Part shown: positions 23,401 to 34,418 of the stretch, one piece after another
How positions within the stretch are numbered: position 1 is the first letter of the stretch
How the letters are laid out: each line of letters begins with the position of its first letter
Origin: Ziziphus jujuba
Lineage: Eukaryota > Streptophyta > Magnoliopsida > Rosales > Rhamnaceae
Length of the DNA stretch: 64,000 nucleotides
Reading direction: 5' to 3'
Assembly (NCBI RefSeq): GCF_031755915.1
Contig: NC_083381.1
Span: 198,501 to 262,500 of the forward strand
Notes under the pieces: model-generated
The model's database searches: none
What the model saw: the letters and a program-made list of their open reading frames with translations, nothing else
What the model was told of the DNA's origin: nothing
Program-made: the position numbers and the translations under genes

Positions 23401-24645
23401 AAAGTGAAGGCAATCCAAGAGTGGCCGGTTCCTACATCCATTACCCAAGTGAGGAGCTTTCATGGCTTGGCAAGCTTTTACCGAAGATTTGTCAAGGATT
23501 TTAGTACCATAGCAGCACCATTGAATGAAGTTGTCAAGAAGAATGTTGGCTTCAAATGGGGGGAAGTACAAGAAAAATCTTTTAATTTGTTGAAAGAAAA
23601 ATTGTGTAATGCACCTTTGTTAGTTTTGCCAAATTTTTCTAAGACTTTTGAAATTGAGTGTGATGCTTCGGGTGTAGGTATTGGAGCTGTTTTAATGCAA
23701 GAAGGAAGGCCCATAGCCTACTTTAGTGAAAAATTGAATGGAGCTGCCCTAAACTACCCGACTTATGACAAGGAGATGTATGCTTTGGTGAGGGCTTTGG
23801 AGACGTGGCAGCATTATCTCATGCCAAAGGAGTTTGTGATTCATACGGATCATGAGTCTTTGAAGCATATCAAGGGTCAAGGAAAGCTCAACCGAAGGCA
23901 TGCTAAGTGGATTGAATTTATTGAAACATTTCCATATGTGATCCGCTACAAAAAAGGTAAGGAAAATGTGGTTGCCGATGCATTATCCCGAAGGTATGTG
24001 CTCTTTTCTACCTTAGATGCTAGATTGCTTGGATTTGAACAATTAAAAGAACTTTATGAGCATGATAGTGACTTTGGAGAAATTTTTAGAACCTGTTTGA
24101 AACATGGATTTAATAAATTTTACATATTTGAGGGATATTTGTTTAAGGAAAACAAACTTTGTGTGCCTAATTGTAGTATTAGGGAATTATTGGTTCGGGA
24201 AGGACATGGGGGTGGTTTAATGGGTCATTTTGGTATTTTAAAGACTTTATCCTTGCTGCAAGAACATTTTTATTGGCCTAACATGAGGAGAGATGTTGAG
24301 AGAATTTGTGAAAGATGTGTGAAGTGCCGAAAAACAAAATCAACATTGAAACCGCATGGATTGTATAAGCCTTTGCCGATTCCTACCTATCCTTGGATAG
24401 ATTTGTCTATGGATTTTATTCTTGGGTTGCCTAGGTCAAGGACAGGTAAGGATTCAATATTTGTTGTAGTAGATAGGTTTTCAAAGATGGCACATTTTAT
24501 TGCATGTAATAAAACTGATGATGCATCCAACATTGCTAATTTATTTTTCAAGGAAATTGTGAGATTACATGGTATGCCAAAAACTATTGTGTCGGATAGG
24601 GATGCTAAGTTCTTAAGCTATTTTTGGAAAAACATTGTGGGCTAA
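20485..24645 (+). CDS. gag-pol: E1 Gag-Pol polyprotein, up to the frameshift
   Basis: Start chosen at ATG 20485 ([12 protein letters not shown]) because E2 begins with the same MADS-VRREDPP; an in-frame TTG just upstream is not a start. Numbering from this ATG: gag about 1-375 with [19 protein letters not shown] and [10 protein letters not shown]; zinc knuckle [14 protein letters not shown] about 376-389; aspartic protease [11 protein letters not shown] near 474; RT about 765-960 with YFDD near 911; RNase H with [13 protein letters not shown] near 1058 and HTDHESLKH near 1130; integrase HHCC zinc finger about 1235-1285 (GGGLMGHFG ... CERCVKC); core Asp residues in LSMDFILG (near 1308) and VSDRDAKF (near 1370). 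The frame stops just after, before the third catalytic acid, because of one extra A at 24628-24632. Gag forms the particle; pol copies RNA to DNA and integrates it. Confidence 0.95.
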   Translation: MADSRIRRGDPPLRINEEESVAFHGDDRATGSGDQVDLGTILESIQRMSAQFEHVNQRVGRLEASQGRPNTRNRQEFHGGRGRGREGRERPREEFDEEPLDGDFEEGMDETFAVQDRAGRGRYRREDTDEDLGNMKVNIPPFMGKSDPEAYLEWEEKMEMIFDCHNYSEGKKVKMAAMEFGHYALQWWINEQSTRRRVGEDLITTWRQMKGVMRKRFVPSHYQRLLHQRLQSLSQGSRSVEDYYKEMEMLMMRLNMREDREATMARFLGGLNRDIANQLELQQYLELEEMLHVAIKLENQFKRRGVSTRFGGVSSSGRTSSSGWKNNSTYENKLRPKLGEESTNRPRREVKTESVQALRGEIKSDPKPQKSREIICFKCQGRGHISSQCPNRRIMVLKGDGELESASEESGAETEQEEDRNEDESEPVDTSNVELSLVSRRVLAVYKDEEQIQRENIFHTRCEIQGKICSMIIDSGSCTNVISNLVVDKLGLKTIKHPEPYRLQWLNDSGEMKVNKQAKVKFNIGRYEDVVLCDIVPMIAGHILLGRPWQFDKDATHFGRENSIVFRFKGKKIKLEPLSPKEVYKDQLQMQQRREAEKLKEKASMAPMASPSIQEGKVEVADQGKVSKVHIEWKDQGKAEREVRKENKPESIQNPEISANESQTEGRKRKERKERKNQNFYLSLGDINKVIECKKPLLVMLYKENYLNDQTNFEELELPSSMISLLKEFGDVFPNEIPSGLPPIRGIEHQIDFVPGAAIPNRPAYRSNPEETKELQKQVSDLLDKGYIRESLSPCAVPVLLVPKKDGSWRMCVDCRAINNITIKYRHPIPRLDDMLDELHGACMFTKIDLRSGYHQIRMKEGDEWKTAFKTKYGLYEWLVMPFGLSNAPSTFMRLMNHVMRPFIGKFVVVYFDDILIYSRNLDDHVDQLRQVLQVLRKERLFSNIKKCDFCKEELVFLGFVVSAAGIKVDQAKVKAIQEWPVPTSITQVRSFHGLASFYRRFVKDFSTIAAPLNEVVKKNVGFKWGEVQEKSFNLLKEKLCNAPLLVLPNFSKTFEIECDASGVGIGAVLMQEGRPIAYFSEKLNGAALNYPTYDKEMYALVRALETWQHYLMPKEFVIHTDHESLKHIKGQGKLNRRHAKWIEFIETFPYVIRYKKGKENVVADALSRRYVLFSTLDARLLGFEQLKELYEHDSDFGEIFRTCLKHGFNKFYIFEGYLFKENKLCVPNCSIRELLVREGHGGGLMGHFGILKTLSLLQEHFYWPNMRRDVERICERCVKCRKTKSTLKPHGLYKPLPIPTYPWIDLSMDFILGLPRSRTGKDSIFVVVDRFSKMAHFIACNKTDDASNIANLFFKEIVRLHGMPKTIVSDRDAKFLSYFWKNIVG

Positions 24646-25585
24646 ATTAGGTACTAAGCTTTTATTTTCAACTACTTGTCATCCAGAAACTGATGGACAA
24701 ACCGAAGTAGTAAATAGAACCTTGTCTGCATTGTTGAGAGCATTAATTAGTAGAAATTTAAGGACTTGGGAAGAATGTTTGCCACATGTTGAATTTGCAT
24801 ATAATAGGTCTTTACATTCAGCAACTAAATTTACTCCATTTGAAATTGTTTATGGTTTTAATCCTTTGACTCCATTAGATTTAACACCTTTGCCTTTAAG
24901 TGAGCGTGCTAATCTAGATGGAAAACAAAAAGCTGATTTTGTAAAGCAGATTCATGAGAAGACTCGAGCAAACATTGAGAGAAGGACTGAGCAATATGCA
25001 AGGGTGGCTAATCAAGGCCGAAAATCATTGGTGTTTGAACCTGGAGATTGGGTATGGCTGCACTTAAGGAAAGAAAGATTTCCCGAACAAAGGAAATCAA
25101 AACTCATGCCGAGGGGTGATGGACCTTTTCAAGTTTTGGAGAGGATAAACGACAATGCCTACAAACTTGATCTACCGGGTGAGTATAATGTTAGTGCCTC
25201 CTTTAATGTTGCTGATTTATCTCCTTTTGCTGCAGGTGATGACTTCGATTTGAGGACAAATCCTTTTCAAGAGGAGGGGAATGATGCGAATCCACCCGAG
25301 ACTGCTCGACCAACAACCCGCTGGGGTGCTGACCCAATACAAATGAAGGTGGGACCGATCACTAGGGCCCAAGCCAAGAGTTTCAAGGACAATCTTGCTG
25401 TCTTCATACAAGGAATAAGTCATAGCCAAGAGGGGTTGGCCACATCTAAAGAACCAAGGCCTGTTTTACTCATACAAGCAATAGAAGCCAAAACAGGGCC
25501 GGGTGACGTTTTTGGTGCTAATAAGGAGGCCGGGTTGTATGAATTGGAAGCCCATCTTTATGGGATCAATTCATATGGAGGATGA
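24635..25585 (+). CDS. pol: E1 integrase C-terminal part in the +1 frame, running into the 3' LTR
   Basis: Continuation of pol after the frameshift; the [12 protein letters not shown] at its start directly continues the YFWK at the end of the previous frame, so no separate start codon is needed. It carries the third integrase acid in [11 protein letters not shown], then [20 protein letters not shown], then the C-terminal GPF-type domain ([36 protein letters not shown]). From 25282 the frame enters the 3' LTR and continues about 101 codons ([20 protein letters not shown]) to the stop at 25583-25585. No canonical chromodomain is visible; a basic tail coded by the LTR is a feature described for CRM-type elements. 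Not expressed as part of pol unless the frameshift is absent in RNA or bypassed. Confidence 0.9.
   Translation: MWAKLGTKLLFSTTCHPETDGQTEVVNRTLSALLRALISRNLRTWEECLPHVEFAYNRSLHSATKFTPFEIVYGFNPLTPLDLTPLPLSERANLDGKQKADFVKQIHEKTRANIERRTEQYARVANQGRKSLVFEPGDWVWLHLRKERFPEQRKSKLMPRGDGPFQVLERINDNAYKLDLPGEYNVSASFNVADLSPFAAGDDFDLRTNPFQEEGNDANPPETARPTTRWGADPIQMKVGPITRAQAKSFKDNLAVFIQGISHSQEGLATSKEPRPVLLIQAIEAKTGPGDVFGANKEAGLYELEAHLYGINSYGG
25269..25281 (+). other. E1 polypurine tract
   Basis: AAGAGGAGGGGAA, thirteen purines directly abutting the 3' LTR, primes plus-strand DNA synthesis. It lies inside the pol reading frame, coding part of QEEGN. Confidence 0.93.
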
Positions 25586-26423
25586 GTCATAGAAACCAGC
25601 CAAAGCAGCTTCAAAGCCGACCAACAAGGTGGTTTGCGCACAAGGAGAAGGAAAGGGCCGGATTTGCTGTATTCTCCGCGGGTTTTACTGTATTTTACTG
25701 TATTGACCTTTTTTCATACTTCCAAGCAAGGGCAACGTGGGGAACTTCACAATAAGCTTATTTGGCATCCTACAAAGCATATTGAAGCTGATTTGGAGAT
25801 CAATTTGGTCAAAGAATAGTCAAAGTCAAATTAGTCAAAAAGCTAGTATTTTAGTTTCCTAATTTTATTCTACTTTTTGTTTTAGGAAACTACCTTTACT
25901 TTTTAAGTTTTATTTTCTGGATAAATAAGTTTAGGAAAGTTTTTATTTTATTATTTTCATTGTAAATTAATTAATTCCTAAATTCAAAATAAAGGAATTA
26001 ATTAATCCAAATTAGTTTAGGATTAGGAAAGTTTCGGCCAAGGTAGGATTCTCCATTGTGTGGCCGGTTTTTCCTAGGGTTTTTAGGGTTTATGTTGTTT
26101 CTTTCAAAGCCTATTTAAAGGCTTATTTTTCATTAATAAGAAAACTTTAAAACTTTAAACTTTGATTTGATTAAGAAAATACTTGTGAGATTAATTATCT
26201 CTTTGTTCTTTGAGAACACCTAAAACACCATTAGAGAATTGGTTGTTTTAGCTTGACTTATCAATAGGTTTTCCATCCCCTATTGTGGCGTCTACATTAT
26301 ACCAAGGTTTCTAACCACAGGTTGGTTAGGGGTTGAGGTCCATTCCATTAGAACTTGAACTTAATTAAAGATCCGGGCTAATATAATACGGGTTTAGGAG
26401 CAGGTCGTCCTAGGTTCGTATCA
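25282..26423 (+). repeat. E1 3' LTR
   Basis: Begins TGATGCGAATCC and ends TTCGTATCA. Differences from the 5' LTR seen by eye are limited to one base in the third codon position of the first dozen bases, AAGAG(T/G)TTCAAG near 25380 and AAT(C/A)TTGCT near 25393. Confidence 0.96.
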
Positions 26424-26428
26424 CAAAG
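26424..26428 (+). other. E1 target-site duplication, right copy
   Basis: CAAAG, an exact copy of 18147-18151. Confidence 0.95.
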
Positions 26429-27385
26429 CCTGTTTTTAGCATCCAAGTGGTGGAAGCCGTTACGGACCTGGGTAGCTATTTTGGTGCAAATATGGACTTC
26501 GCGTAGCAAGAAATGGTTCCAAAACTTCATGGATTCAATAATATCTCTAAGAGGTCATGAAATAATGTCAAGGCAGAATTAAAAGCATCTAAAACCAGCT
26601 TGTACGGACAACATCTCAATTTGGCCTAAAATGTGCTATTTAGCCTCTGACTTTAACTTTTCTTCTTGTTCAAGCACGTTTGACTTATTCCAATCAAGGG
26701 GCAACATATGGGAATCATTATTAATCATATTTCACATCCTACATGGCATATGGAAGCTGATTTGGAGCTCAAACAAGCTTGAAATTGGTCAAAGATACCT
26801 TAGTAGTCAAACTAGTCAACTAGTTTCTGAATTTGATTTTGACTTTTTGTTTTAGGAAATTAGTCTTATAATTGGTTTCTATTTATTTATTTGCTGGAAA
26901 ATCAACTTAGGAAATTTATTATTTTATTATTTTCATTGTAATTTAATTAATTCCTAATTCAAAATAAAGGAATTAATTAATCCAAATTAGTTTAGGAAAG
27001 TAGATGAATTTCAACCAACATGTTTCCTTTTCTCTTTGGTAGGCGGTTTTAACCTAAATTTTTAGGGTTTATTGTTATGTGACTCTAGCCTATTTAAGGG
27101 CTTAATTTTGAGGAAGAACACACCCTGAATAATATTTAGAAATTATTTTGTGAGATATAATTCTTTTTGTTCTCTTTGAACACCTAAAACATCATTAGAG
27201 AGTGTGCGTTTTAGTTTTGACTTATCAATAGGGCATCCATAACCTATTGTCGTGTCTTCATTATACCAAGGTTCATAATCACATGTTGGTTAGGGGTTAA
27301 AGCTTTTCCATAAGAACTTGAACTTAATTGAGATCCGGACTTATATAATACGGGTTTAGGTGCAAGTCAACCTAGGTTCGTATCA
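26429..27385 (+). repeat. Solo LTR S1, right part
   Basis: Continues the LTR broken at 18151 (CCTGTTTTTAGCATCCAAGT, matching the 57169 region of the E2 LTR) and ends CCTAGGTTCGTATCA. It is followed by CAATG, the partner of CAACG at 17970-17974, and not by a PBS. A small reading frame inside (26631-26855) is LTR sequence, not a gene. Confidence 0.9.
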
Positions 27386-27390
27386 CAATG

Positions 27391-28353
27391 GCCTGCTCAA
27401 CTTCTTAATGGATACATGGCATGAAAGACCTAAAATCCACTTTTGTGAAGCCTAGAAATCAACAGGAATATATGATGCTCTTGAAAGCTTTTGCTATGAC
27501 ATCCATGTGACAAAACTATCATTATTGTTGTGTTGTGTTTTTGGTCAACCTTTCAACTTCAAGTTTTGGATGATGACTCAAACTCTTTAACCCCATGATT
27601 TTTAAATCTACTATTGCTTTTGAGTTTCCTGGGACCACCTCCATTGGTACTTCATTCCTTAAGGAATAGACATCTTAGGGCATCTACATATCTCTTCACA
27701 AAGTTAAAGACAACACCACTCTACTATTCAAGAAAACATAAAATATCTTCTTATATGGCTTTACAAGATCATATTCGATCTTGCTTCCAACAAAATAACT
27801 AAGGAATTTGTTCATATTACTAAGAAACTTGCTTTTGGCCAAATAATTTCTCTTGGTCTAATTGTTCTCAACCATCTTTTTAGGAGCATCACTATGATAG
27901 TCTACCAAGTGTCTTCTAAGCATCCAAAGCTAATTTTGGATACTTTTGCTTTGACTCCATATTTATTACCATAAGCTTGCCCCACCTCATCAACTTCAAC
28001 CTCATAGAAGTCTTGGCCTATCAATCATTAAATCCAATATCTTAGGCCATTCTGCAAGAGATTGCTTCAACTTTTCTTTTCAACGTTGAGATTGCTTCAA
28101 CTTTTCTTTCAACTTTTCTTCTCAACTATGGAATGAGAACCATCTAGTTTCTCTAGGATACTTGATCATCCAAGCTATCCAAATGTCATTTCCAAATCCA
28201 AATTAGTAACTTAAATATTCTTTATGATTTTTGGTTAGTGTCTTAATATGTTGAGACCTTCTTTTTTGGTGGTATGATTGGGAACTCAAAGAATTACAAT
28301 AATGGAGTAGAAGTCGATTGCCTCCATTTAGTGGCATGACAATTTAGATATTG
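27391..28353 (+). pseudogene. Decayed coding unit of unknown class, piece 2
   Basis: Follows piece 1 after removal of S1 and E1. Readable stretches in changing frames include FLMDTWHERPKIHF near 27410, LLLCCVFGQPFNFKFW near 27530 and YISLHKVKDNTTLLF near 27690. Repeated stops. At its right end it is interrupted by the 3.5-kb solo LTR. The protein family is not recognised; an old retroelement-like polyprotein is a guess only. Confidence 0.35.
28349..28353 (+). other. Target-site duplication of the 3.5-kb solo LTR, left copy
   Basis: TATTG, repeated exactly at 31898-31902. Confidence 0.88.
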
Positions 28354-31300
28354 TGTAACACCCTGTCTTGAAATACACAGGAAATTTTCTCGTGTTGACA
28401 TAGTAACTGGATTTAACCACCGTTGACCAAGTGGGATCAAATTTTGACTTTTTTCTCCGAATGAAATTTCATGTTGACCGAGGCATCATTGTGGAGTACA
28501 CATTGATCCAAGTTTGTAGACTAGTAGAACGTCAAAAATGGAGCTGCGGTTTGAAAGTTATGAGTGAAATAAGATGCAGTCTGAACTGTCCAAGGATGCC
28601 GAATTTGACTTTTTAATTTTTTTTTAATGTCGCTTTGACTAATGTATGGTTGTAAAATACTCATCAATACAAGTTCATAGATTAGTAGCACACCTAATTT
28701 GGACATTTGGTTAAAAAGTTATGGGCCTAGAAATTTTTTCTAAGACATCATATATAATACATCGATCTGTATGTGTGCACAGTGTCCAATGACATTGTGC
28801 CATGCGTCAAAAATCTAACCAACCCATGAATGCACAGTGGCACCCATGAGTGTTGTTTCAATTGGTGGAAAATTGAGTGAGGTGGCAGGGAAAGAAGAGA
28901 AAGAAAGAGAAGGAGAGAGAAAAAGGTGAGAGTGAGAAACCGGCCACAATCACTTACTCATTTTCCAGCCACCACCTTGCTACACGACCTAACACCACCA
29001 CCACCATTTCATTTCTAGTCGGCCACCCAAATTTCATGGCTAACCAGCCACCCACGCGCCCAGATCGGTCATTTTTTGAAGAGGATTTGTTTTCTTTCTT
29101 CAGTCGGTTTCTCCCAAACCAGCCACCCAATTTTGACACCGCCAATACCATTGAGACACCCATCCTCCGATCTACCTCTCCACCAAAAATCACGGTCATT
29201 GCCCATCGGATACACTGCCGACGGTGGGCTTTACCAGCGGGCATGGTGTCTCACCGGAAAACTTGATTTCGTTGAGTTTCCGATGACCCCACCTACCTTT
29301 TCCCATTAATTTGACCCCCCTGAGTCCATATCAATCCTTTTCCCTCTGTGAGATTTGTGGACATTAAGTCCGAGACCTTTCTGGTGAGATTCCGGCCACC
29401 ACAGGTTTGATCTCACCTGATTTGTAATCCTTGCATCGTAAGCTTCTTCTTGGTATATTGTTTGTGTTAGCTCTCACGAGTAATCATGTATAATTTACCC
29501 GATTAAATTGTTAATTTAATCAATTTTGTGTGATATTGATATTTTAGGAGCACATGTGAGTCGTGGGAGCGATCCTATTGAGGGTCTTGATAGATACACG
29601 TGCTCAAGGTAAGTGACCCATCTTCAAGATTATTTTGCGATGTTAAATTATATATATTTTGTGTTAATTGATTATTGAAAAAATATGTTTTTATCTGTTG
29701 GACTTTCGATAAAAACTTCTATTGAATATATGATGCCAATTTGGATGAAATAAAAATATATGTTGCCTAAAAATTATATCTTGATTTTTAAGAAATTATG
29801 GTTTAAAGTTTTTAATTAATTATTGTTAAGTTTAATTATGAATTTATGACGCATAATAAATTTGTTTACATGATTTTAAGAATATATAAATTTCATGAGG
29901 TTTTAATATTATTTCTGGTACAGATTGATTTTAAGGATTTGTAGGAAAATATTTATTTAAATCTATTATGCATTGGAATAATTTTGGGATTTATTTTATG
30001 GTATTGATGAATTGTGGAATTTAATTATGTATGAATTTTTCATGGTTTTAATGATATGTTTGATTTAAATTGATTTTGAGGATTTGAAAAAAATATTGTT
30101 TTAAATTATTATGTTTCAAAAATATATTTATGCATTTAAATATTAAGGGTTTCGTTTTATGCCATTGGAAATTTGGTGTATTTATATTGATGGATTGAAA
30201 TTGATGGATTTACATTCATGGATTTTTAAGTGATGGATTTGTGATGATGATTTAAAAAGAAATGTGGAAATTTTACGGGTTTAAAGGTGATGTGGATTAA
30301 TGGATTTGAAAAGTGATATTTATGAGATTTTGAGATTTGGAAAATATATGCTTTTACTGGTTTTTAGATACACCATGCAGTACTGGTGTTCTATATTGTA
30401 TATGTAGATATGATTAGCGTGCATGTATATAGAGTCGTCCCATGGGATATTGAGGACTTGAGGGTTGGCAGGAATTATGCGTGGTGAGCAATAGCTGCCA
30501 TCCATAGCTGGGATGACTGTTAATAGTAGCGGCGCTGTGGGATCCCAAACCACTCGTATGCTGGTTTCTCTTTTTAACCTCTCCGTTAGGTGGTGCTTGG
30601 GACATTAGGTGCCGTCGAGCACCACTGGTATATAGTTTGGTGCATCAAATATTTTTCTTGATACGATTCCCAAAATAATAATGTTTTAAAAGAGTATTTA
30701 AAACTAAAATGTATTTAATCGTGTTTTTATTATTTATTTCCATTGATGTTTTCACAATTCATTTTACCATGGTTTTACTATTTAAATTGAGTTGGTGTTT
30801 TAAAATAATTTCTATTATATTTTTACCATTTATTTCAAATGGATATTTTAAATTGATTTAAATAATTTTTATTATTATTTAATTGATTTATTCTACTTAT
30901 TTAAATGCATTTATTGATGTTTTCATTATTGTTTCAATGTGGGATTTTAACATGAAATTTATTGTATTTTATTGCCTGAGCAAATTGAGGTTTTAAACTA
31001 ATTAAAATATTCCTTTTATTATTTATTAGTTCATTGATTTAGTTAATTGAAATTTTATAAATCATATATTGAGTTTAATTTTGTTTTATGCCAAATTTCT
31101 CTACTACAAGTTTATTTATGATTTTATTTTATTATAAATTCAATTATTTGTTATTAAATTATTCTCAAGGGCATATTTTAAATTTTAAATTATTTGCGCT
31201 TTATATGTTATTTACTTCATTGATTTTGGGATATAAAAATATTGGTTTTCATGAAAATGGTTTAAAAAGGAAACCTTGCCAATTGAGTGAATTGTGAGGA

Positions 31301-31897
31301 TTTTGGGGGAAAATATTATTTTTAACTAATTATTATTTATTTATATATTTATTATTAATTAATCAAGTTTATTGTATTGTTATATTATTATTATTATTAT
31401 TGTATAGTAGATTGGGTCACTCATTGAGATGATTAGCATATCATATTTTTAAATCCGTTCCCCTAGGCCCAGGTTAGTAGACGTTGATCGTCCGGAGGCA
31501 AGCTCAATGTCTTTGTTCATTACTAAAAGTCCAAGAAGCTTTCCTTTTTTTTCCTTCCTATCTTATAATTTTTCTTTTATCTTTTGTTGTATTAGATTTT
31601 ATACCTAGTGGTGACTTTAAAATGCTACGTATAGTATATTGGATGTATTTCATTAATATTGCACTGATTCCCTGTATATTATCTTGAAGTGCTTTAAACT
31701 TGTGGTAATAATTTGTAGTAAGCTGGGAGGAACAAGGAGATATTGTTAGAAATGTATTTTCTGTGCAGAAAATTTTGTGGTAAGTCCAACCCTGAAAGAA
31801 GATGCTATCGGATTTTCCATTCAAGGGTCCAGTAAGGTTTTTTTAAAAACAAGGCTTGTCTAGATTTCCGATGAGGGATCTTGGATGGGTCTTGACA
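28354..31897 (+). mobile_element. Solo LTR, 3544 bp, long-LTR Ty3/gypsy-type family
   Basis: Starts TGTAACACCCTGTC and ends GATGGGTCTTGACA, with exact 5-bp duplications TATTG outside. No PBS, PPT or pol lies next to the ends, so recombination between two LTRs has removed the internal region. Inside: a GA-rich stretch (28880-28930), a proline-rich pseudo-frame (28950-29300), an AT-rich middle and a CTAGGCCCAGGTTAGTAGACG-type block near 31465. The same LTR family occurs in reverse orientation at 43498-46320. LTRs of several kb with TGTAACACCC starts are common among plant Ty3/gypsy families; the exact clade is not assigned. Confidence 0.85.
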
Positions 31898-31902
31898 TAT
31901 TG

Positions 31903-32987
31903 CCAAGCCATTCATGTTCTTCATGCAATCCAATTACTTATAAAGCCTTATAAGAATGCATTAAATAATGTGATACTAGTGAATTTTATTCAAATTGTAT
32001 GACTTTTCGTCTCATCCTTATTCCATTGATGATGTTGAGCAGTGGTGGATTACCAAGACATGTGCTACTTTCAAGCACATTGCAAATGAAGTGCCAAATG
32101 AAAATTTTAAAACTAGTGTCTTCACCACCAAAGCTCAAATGTCCAAAATTTGCTTGCTCAAACAACAATCTTCAAACAAAATTATCCAATATAGGTACAC
32201 TATTTGAACTTCAAAACTTAACAAATTTTCTACTATTTGGCTGGAATATTAACACTTATTTTTATAGGTGTTTTACATGCTGTGACCACCTCTGAGTAGG
32301 TCCATCCATGAGTAGAACTTCAAAGAAAGGAAAATATGCACCTTGGATCAAATCCATCATTCATGTGAGAATTTCTACTTGCCATCTCATTTTCTAGTCA
32401 ATTGCCTCTTACCTTTTATTGGGTTTTGTAAAAGAAACCTTGTGCTCCCTAAACCTAGATTAGTATGCTTCTACCACTCATTCTCTAAGCAACCAAAATG
32501 AAGAAACCCATTATGTGAATGAAGAATCGGAGGGAAACTTGGAAGAACACATGGATGAACACTTAGATAATAGAGCATCAATTGAGGACTTAGAAACTCA
32601 ATGAAAGATTTAATCAATAAAAAAATATGATGAAAGATGTAATCACCTAGATTTCCAGAAAGAAAGAGGAACCAATTGCAATGGATAAAGAAACAGTTGA
32701 ATTGAAAGAAAATTTGACCAAATTGAAGGCAAAAGTAGCTTCTAAGGAAGCTAAGAAGAAAGAAAATGATGAATCCTATGCCACTTTAAGGAACAAAGAT
32801 ATCTCTTCCAAAACAAAAGCTCAAAATATTCAAGAAAACAATGAGAAAGCTAAGAAGAAAAAACAGCCCAACAAATCCTCTCCTAATGGAATTCTTCATG
32901 GAACTTAAAAAGGAAGTCCTCAAAATCAATGTAATTTGTCATTTGTTCTTCTCTAAGTTTCCTAAAAATTGAAACTTATTACCACTT
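31903..32987 (+). pseudogene. Decayed coding unit of unknown class, piece 3
   Basis: Continues piece 2 after removal of the solo LTR. Readable pieces include SIDDVEQWWITKTCATFKHI near 32035 and a Lys/Glu-rich, coiled-coil-like stretch at 32681-32908 (KETVELKENLTKLKAKVASK). No conserved catalytic motif seen. It joins the integrase relic of E5 near 32988. Confidence 0.35.
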
Positions 32988-33292
32988 CTCTACGGATTTA
33001 TTCTTGGTTTACCTAGGTCAATGACAGGTAAGGATTTTATTTTTGTTGTTGTGAATAGATTTTCTAAGATGGCACATTTTATTATATGTAATAAAACTGA
33101 TGATGCATCTACTGTTGCTAATTTATTCTTTAAGGAAATTGTTAGGTTGCATGGTATGCCTAGAACAATTGTTTCGAATAGGAATGCTAAGTTTTTAAGT
33201 TATTTTTGAAAAAATTTGTGGGCTAAATTAGGAACTAAACTTTTGTTTTCAACTACTTGTCATCCACAAACTGATGGATAAACCAAAGTAGT
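32988..33292 (+). pseudogene. E5 integrase relic, left half
   Basis: Matches E1 24415-24717: [52 protein letters not shown]. The second catalytic Asp is Asn (VSNRNAKF), and stops interrupt the end, including TAA in GATGGATAAACC. It breaks off at GTAGT where E3 is inserted and continues at 41862. The left limit is a truncation; RT and gag of E5 are missing. Confidence 0.88.
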
Positions 33293-34418
33293 TGATACGA
33301 ACATAGGTCGACTCGCTCCTAAACCCATATTTTATTAGCCTGAATCTCCATTAAGTTAAAATTTTAATGGATTGAGCTCAAACCCTAACCAACCTATGAT
33401 TAGAAACCTTGGTATAATAAAGATGCCATAATAGGTTATGGATGCCCTATTGATAAGTCAAAACTAAAACACACACTCTCTAATGGTGTTTTAGGTGTTC
33501 AAAGAGAACAAAGAGAAATTCAATCTCACAATTAATTTTCTAAATATTATTCAAGTTACATTCTTGTTGAAAAATAACCCTTAAATAGGTTCAAAACATG
33601 AAACGAAAAAACCCTAAAAAGATAGGACAAAACCATCCACGAAAGAATAGGAAACTTAATGTTGGTCGATTCTCACTCCTTTCCTAATTCTAATTTGGAT
33701 TAATTAATTCTTTTACTTTGAGTTAGGAATTAAATAATTTACAATGAAAATAATAAAATAATAACTTTCCTAAGTTGATTTTTCCAGCAAATAAATAAAT
33801 ATAAACCAAATAAAAGACTAACTTCCTAAAACAAAAAGTCAAAATCAAATTGGGAAACTAAATAACTATCTTTTTGACTAAGCTGTCTTTGACCAATTTA
33901 AGCTCCAAATCAGCTTACATATGCCTTTTAGGTTGCCAAATATGATTACTTTTGAGTCCCACACATTGCCCTTGATTGGAACAAAGAGAAAATGCCAACT
34001 CAGCAAACTACAATAAAGTCAGTACATAATACAGCAAAATCGGCCAACTTTCTCTCTCATGCACACAAGCCCTTTTTGATTGCCTTTGAAGCTGCCTTGA
34101 CTTGATTCCATGACCTCTTAATGATATTCATTGAACCCATAAATTGTCGGAACCATTTCTTGCTGCTCGGAGTCCATATTTGCATGAAAACTGCTTCCCG
34201 GGTCTGTATAGGCCTCCACCACTCGGATGCTTACAACGGGTTTTGTATCTTCGGACATTGACAAGAAATTTTGAGAATTACTTACTCCTTATATAAAGGT
34301 AGCCAAGTTGTTATTGAATCTCTTAGATTGAGCTCTAGTGATTGGCCTAGTCTTCATCCGTATTGGGTCAGCACTCCAGCAGGTTATCAGTTGTGCGAGC
34401 ACGGGCGGATTCTCATCA
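33293..34418 (-). repeat. E3 3' LTR
   Basis: 1126 bp. On the minus strand it begins TGATGAGAATCCGCC and ends TTCGTATCA. The polypurine tract (minus AAGAGGAGGGGAA, complement at 34419-34431) abuts it. Confidence 0.9.

Larger units (their letters stand above)
18152..26423 (+). mobile_element. E1: young full-length Ty3/gypsy chromovirus, CRM-like
   Basis: An 8272-bp element with 1142-bp LTRs at both ends (constant offset 7130), exact CAAAG target duplication, initiator tRNA-Met PBS, about 1.2-kb leader, gag-pol, and a polypurine tract. By eye the LTRs differ at only about three positions, all in the first 120 bases, so insertion is recent. RT and integrase wording ([30 protein letters not shown]) and extension of pol into the LTR resemble the CRM chromovirus clade; this is from memory of the family and needs a tree. 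The only coding damage seen is one extra A in an A run at 24628-24632. It is inserted inside an older LTR of a related subfamily (S1). Confidence 0.96.

Noticed and set aside
28877..29309. Pro-rich frames of 77-129 codons in the 3.5-kb solo LTR
   Set aside because: No domain, overlapping frames on both strands, and position inside an LTR between exact target duplications.
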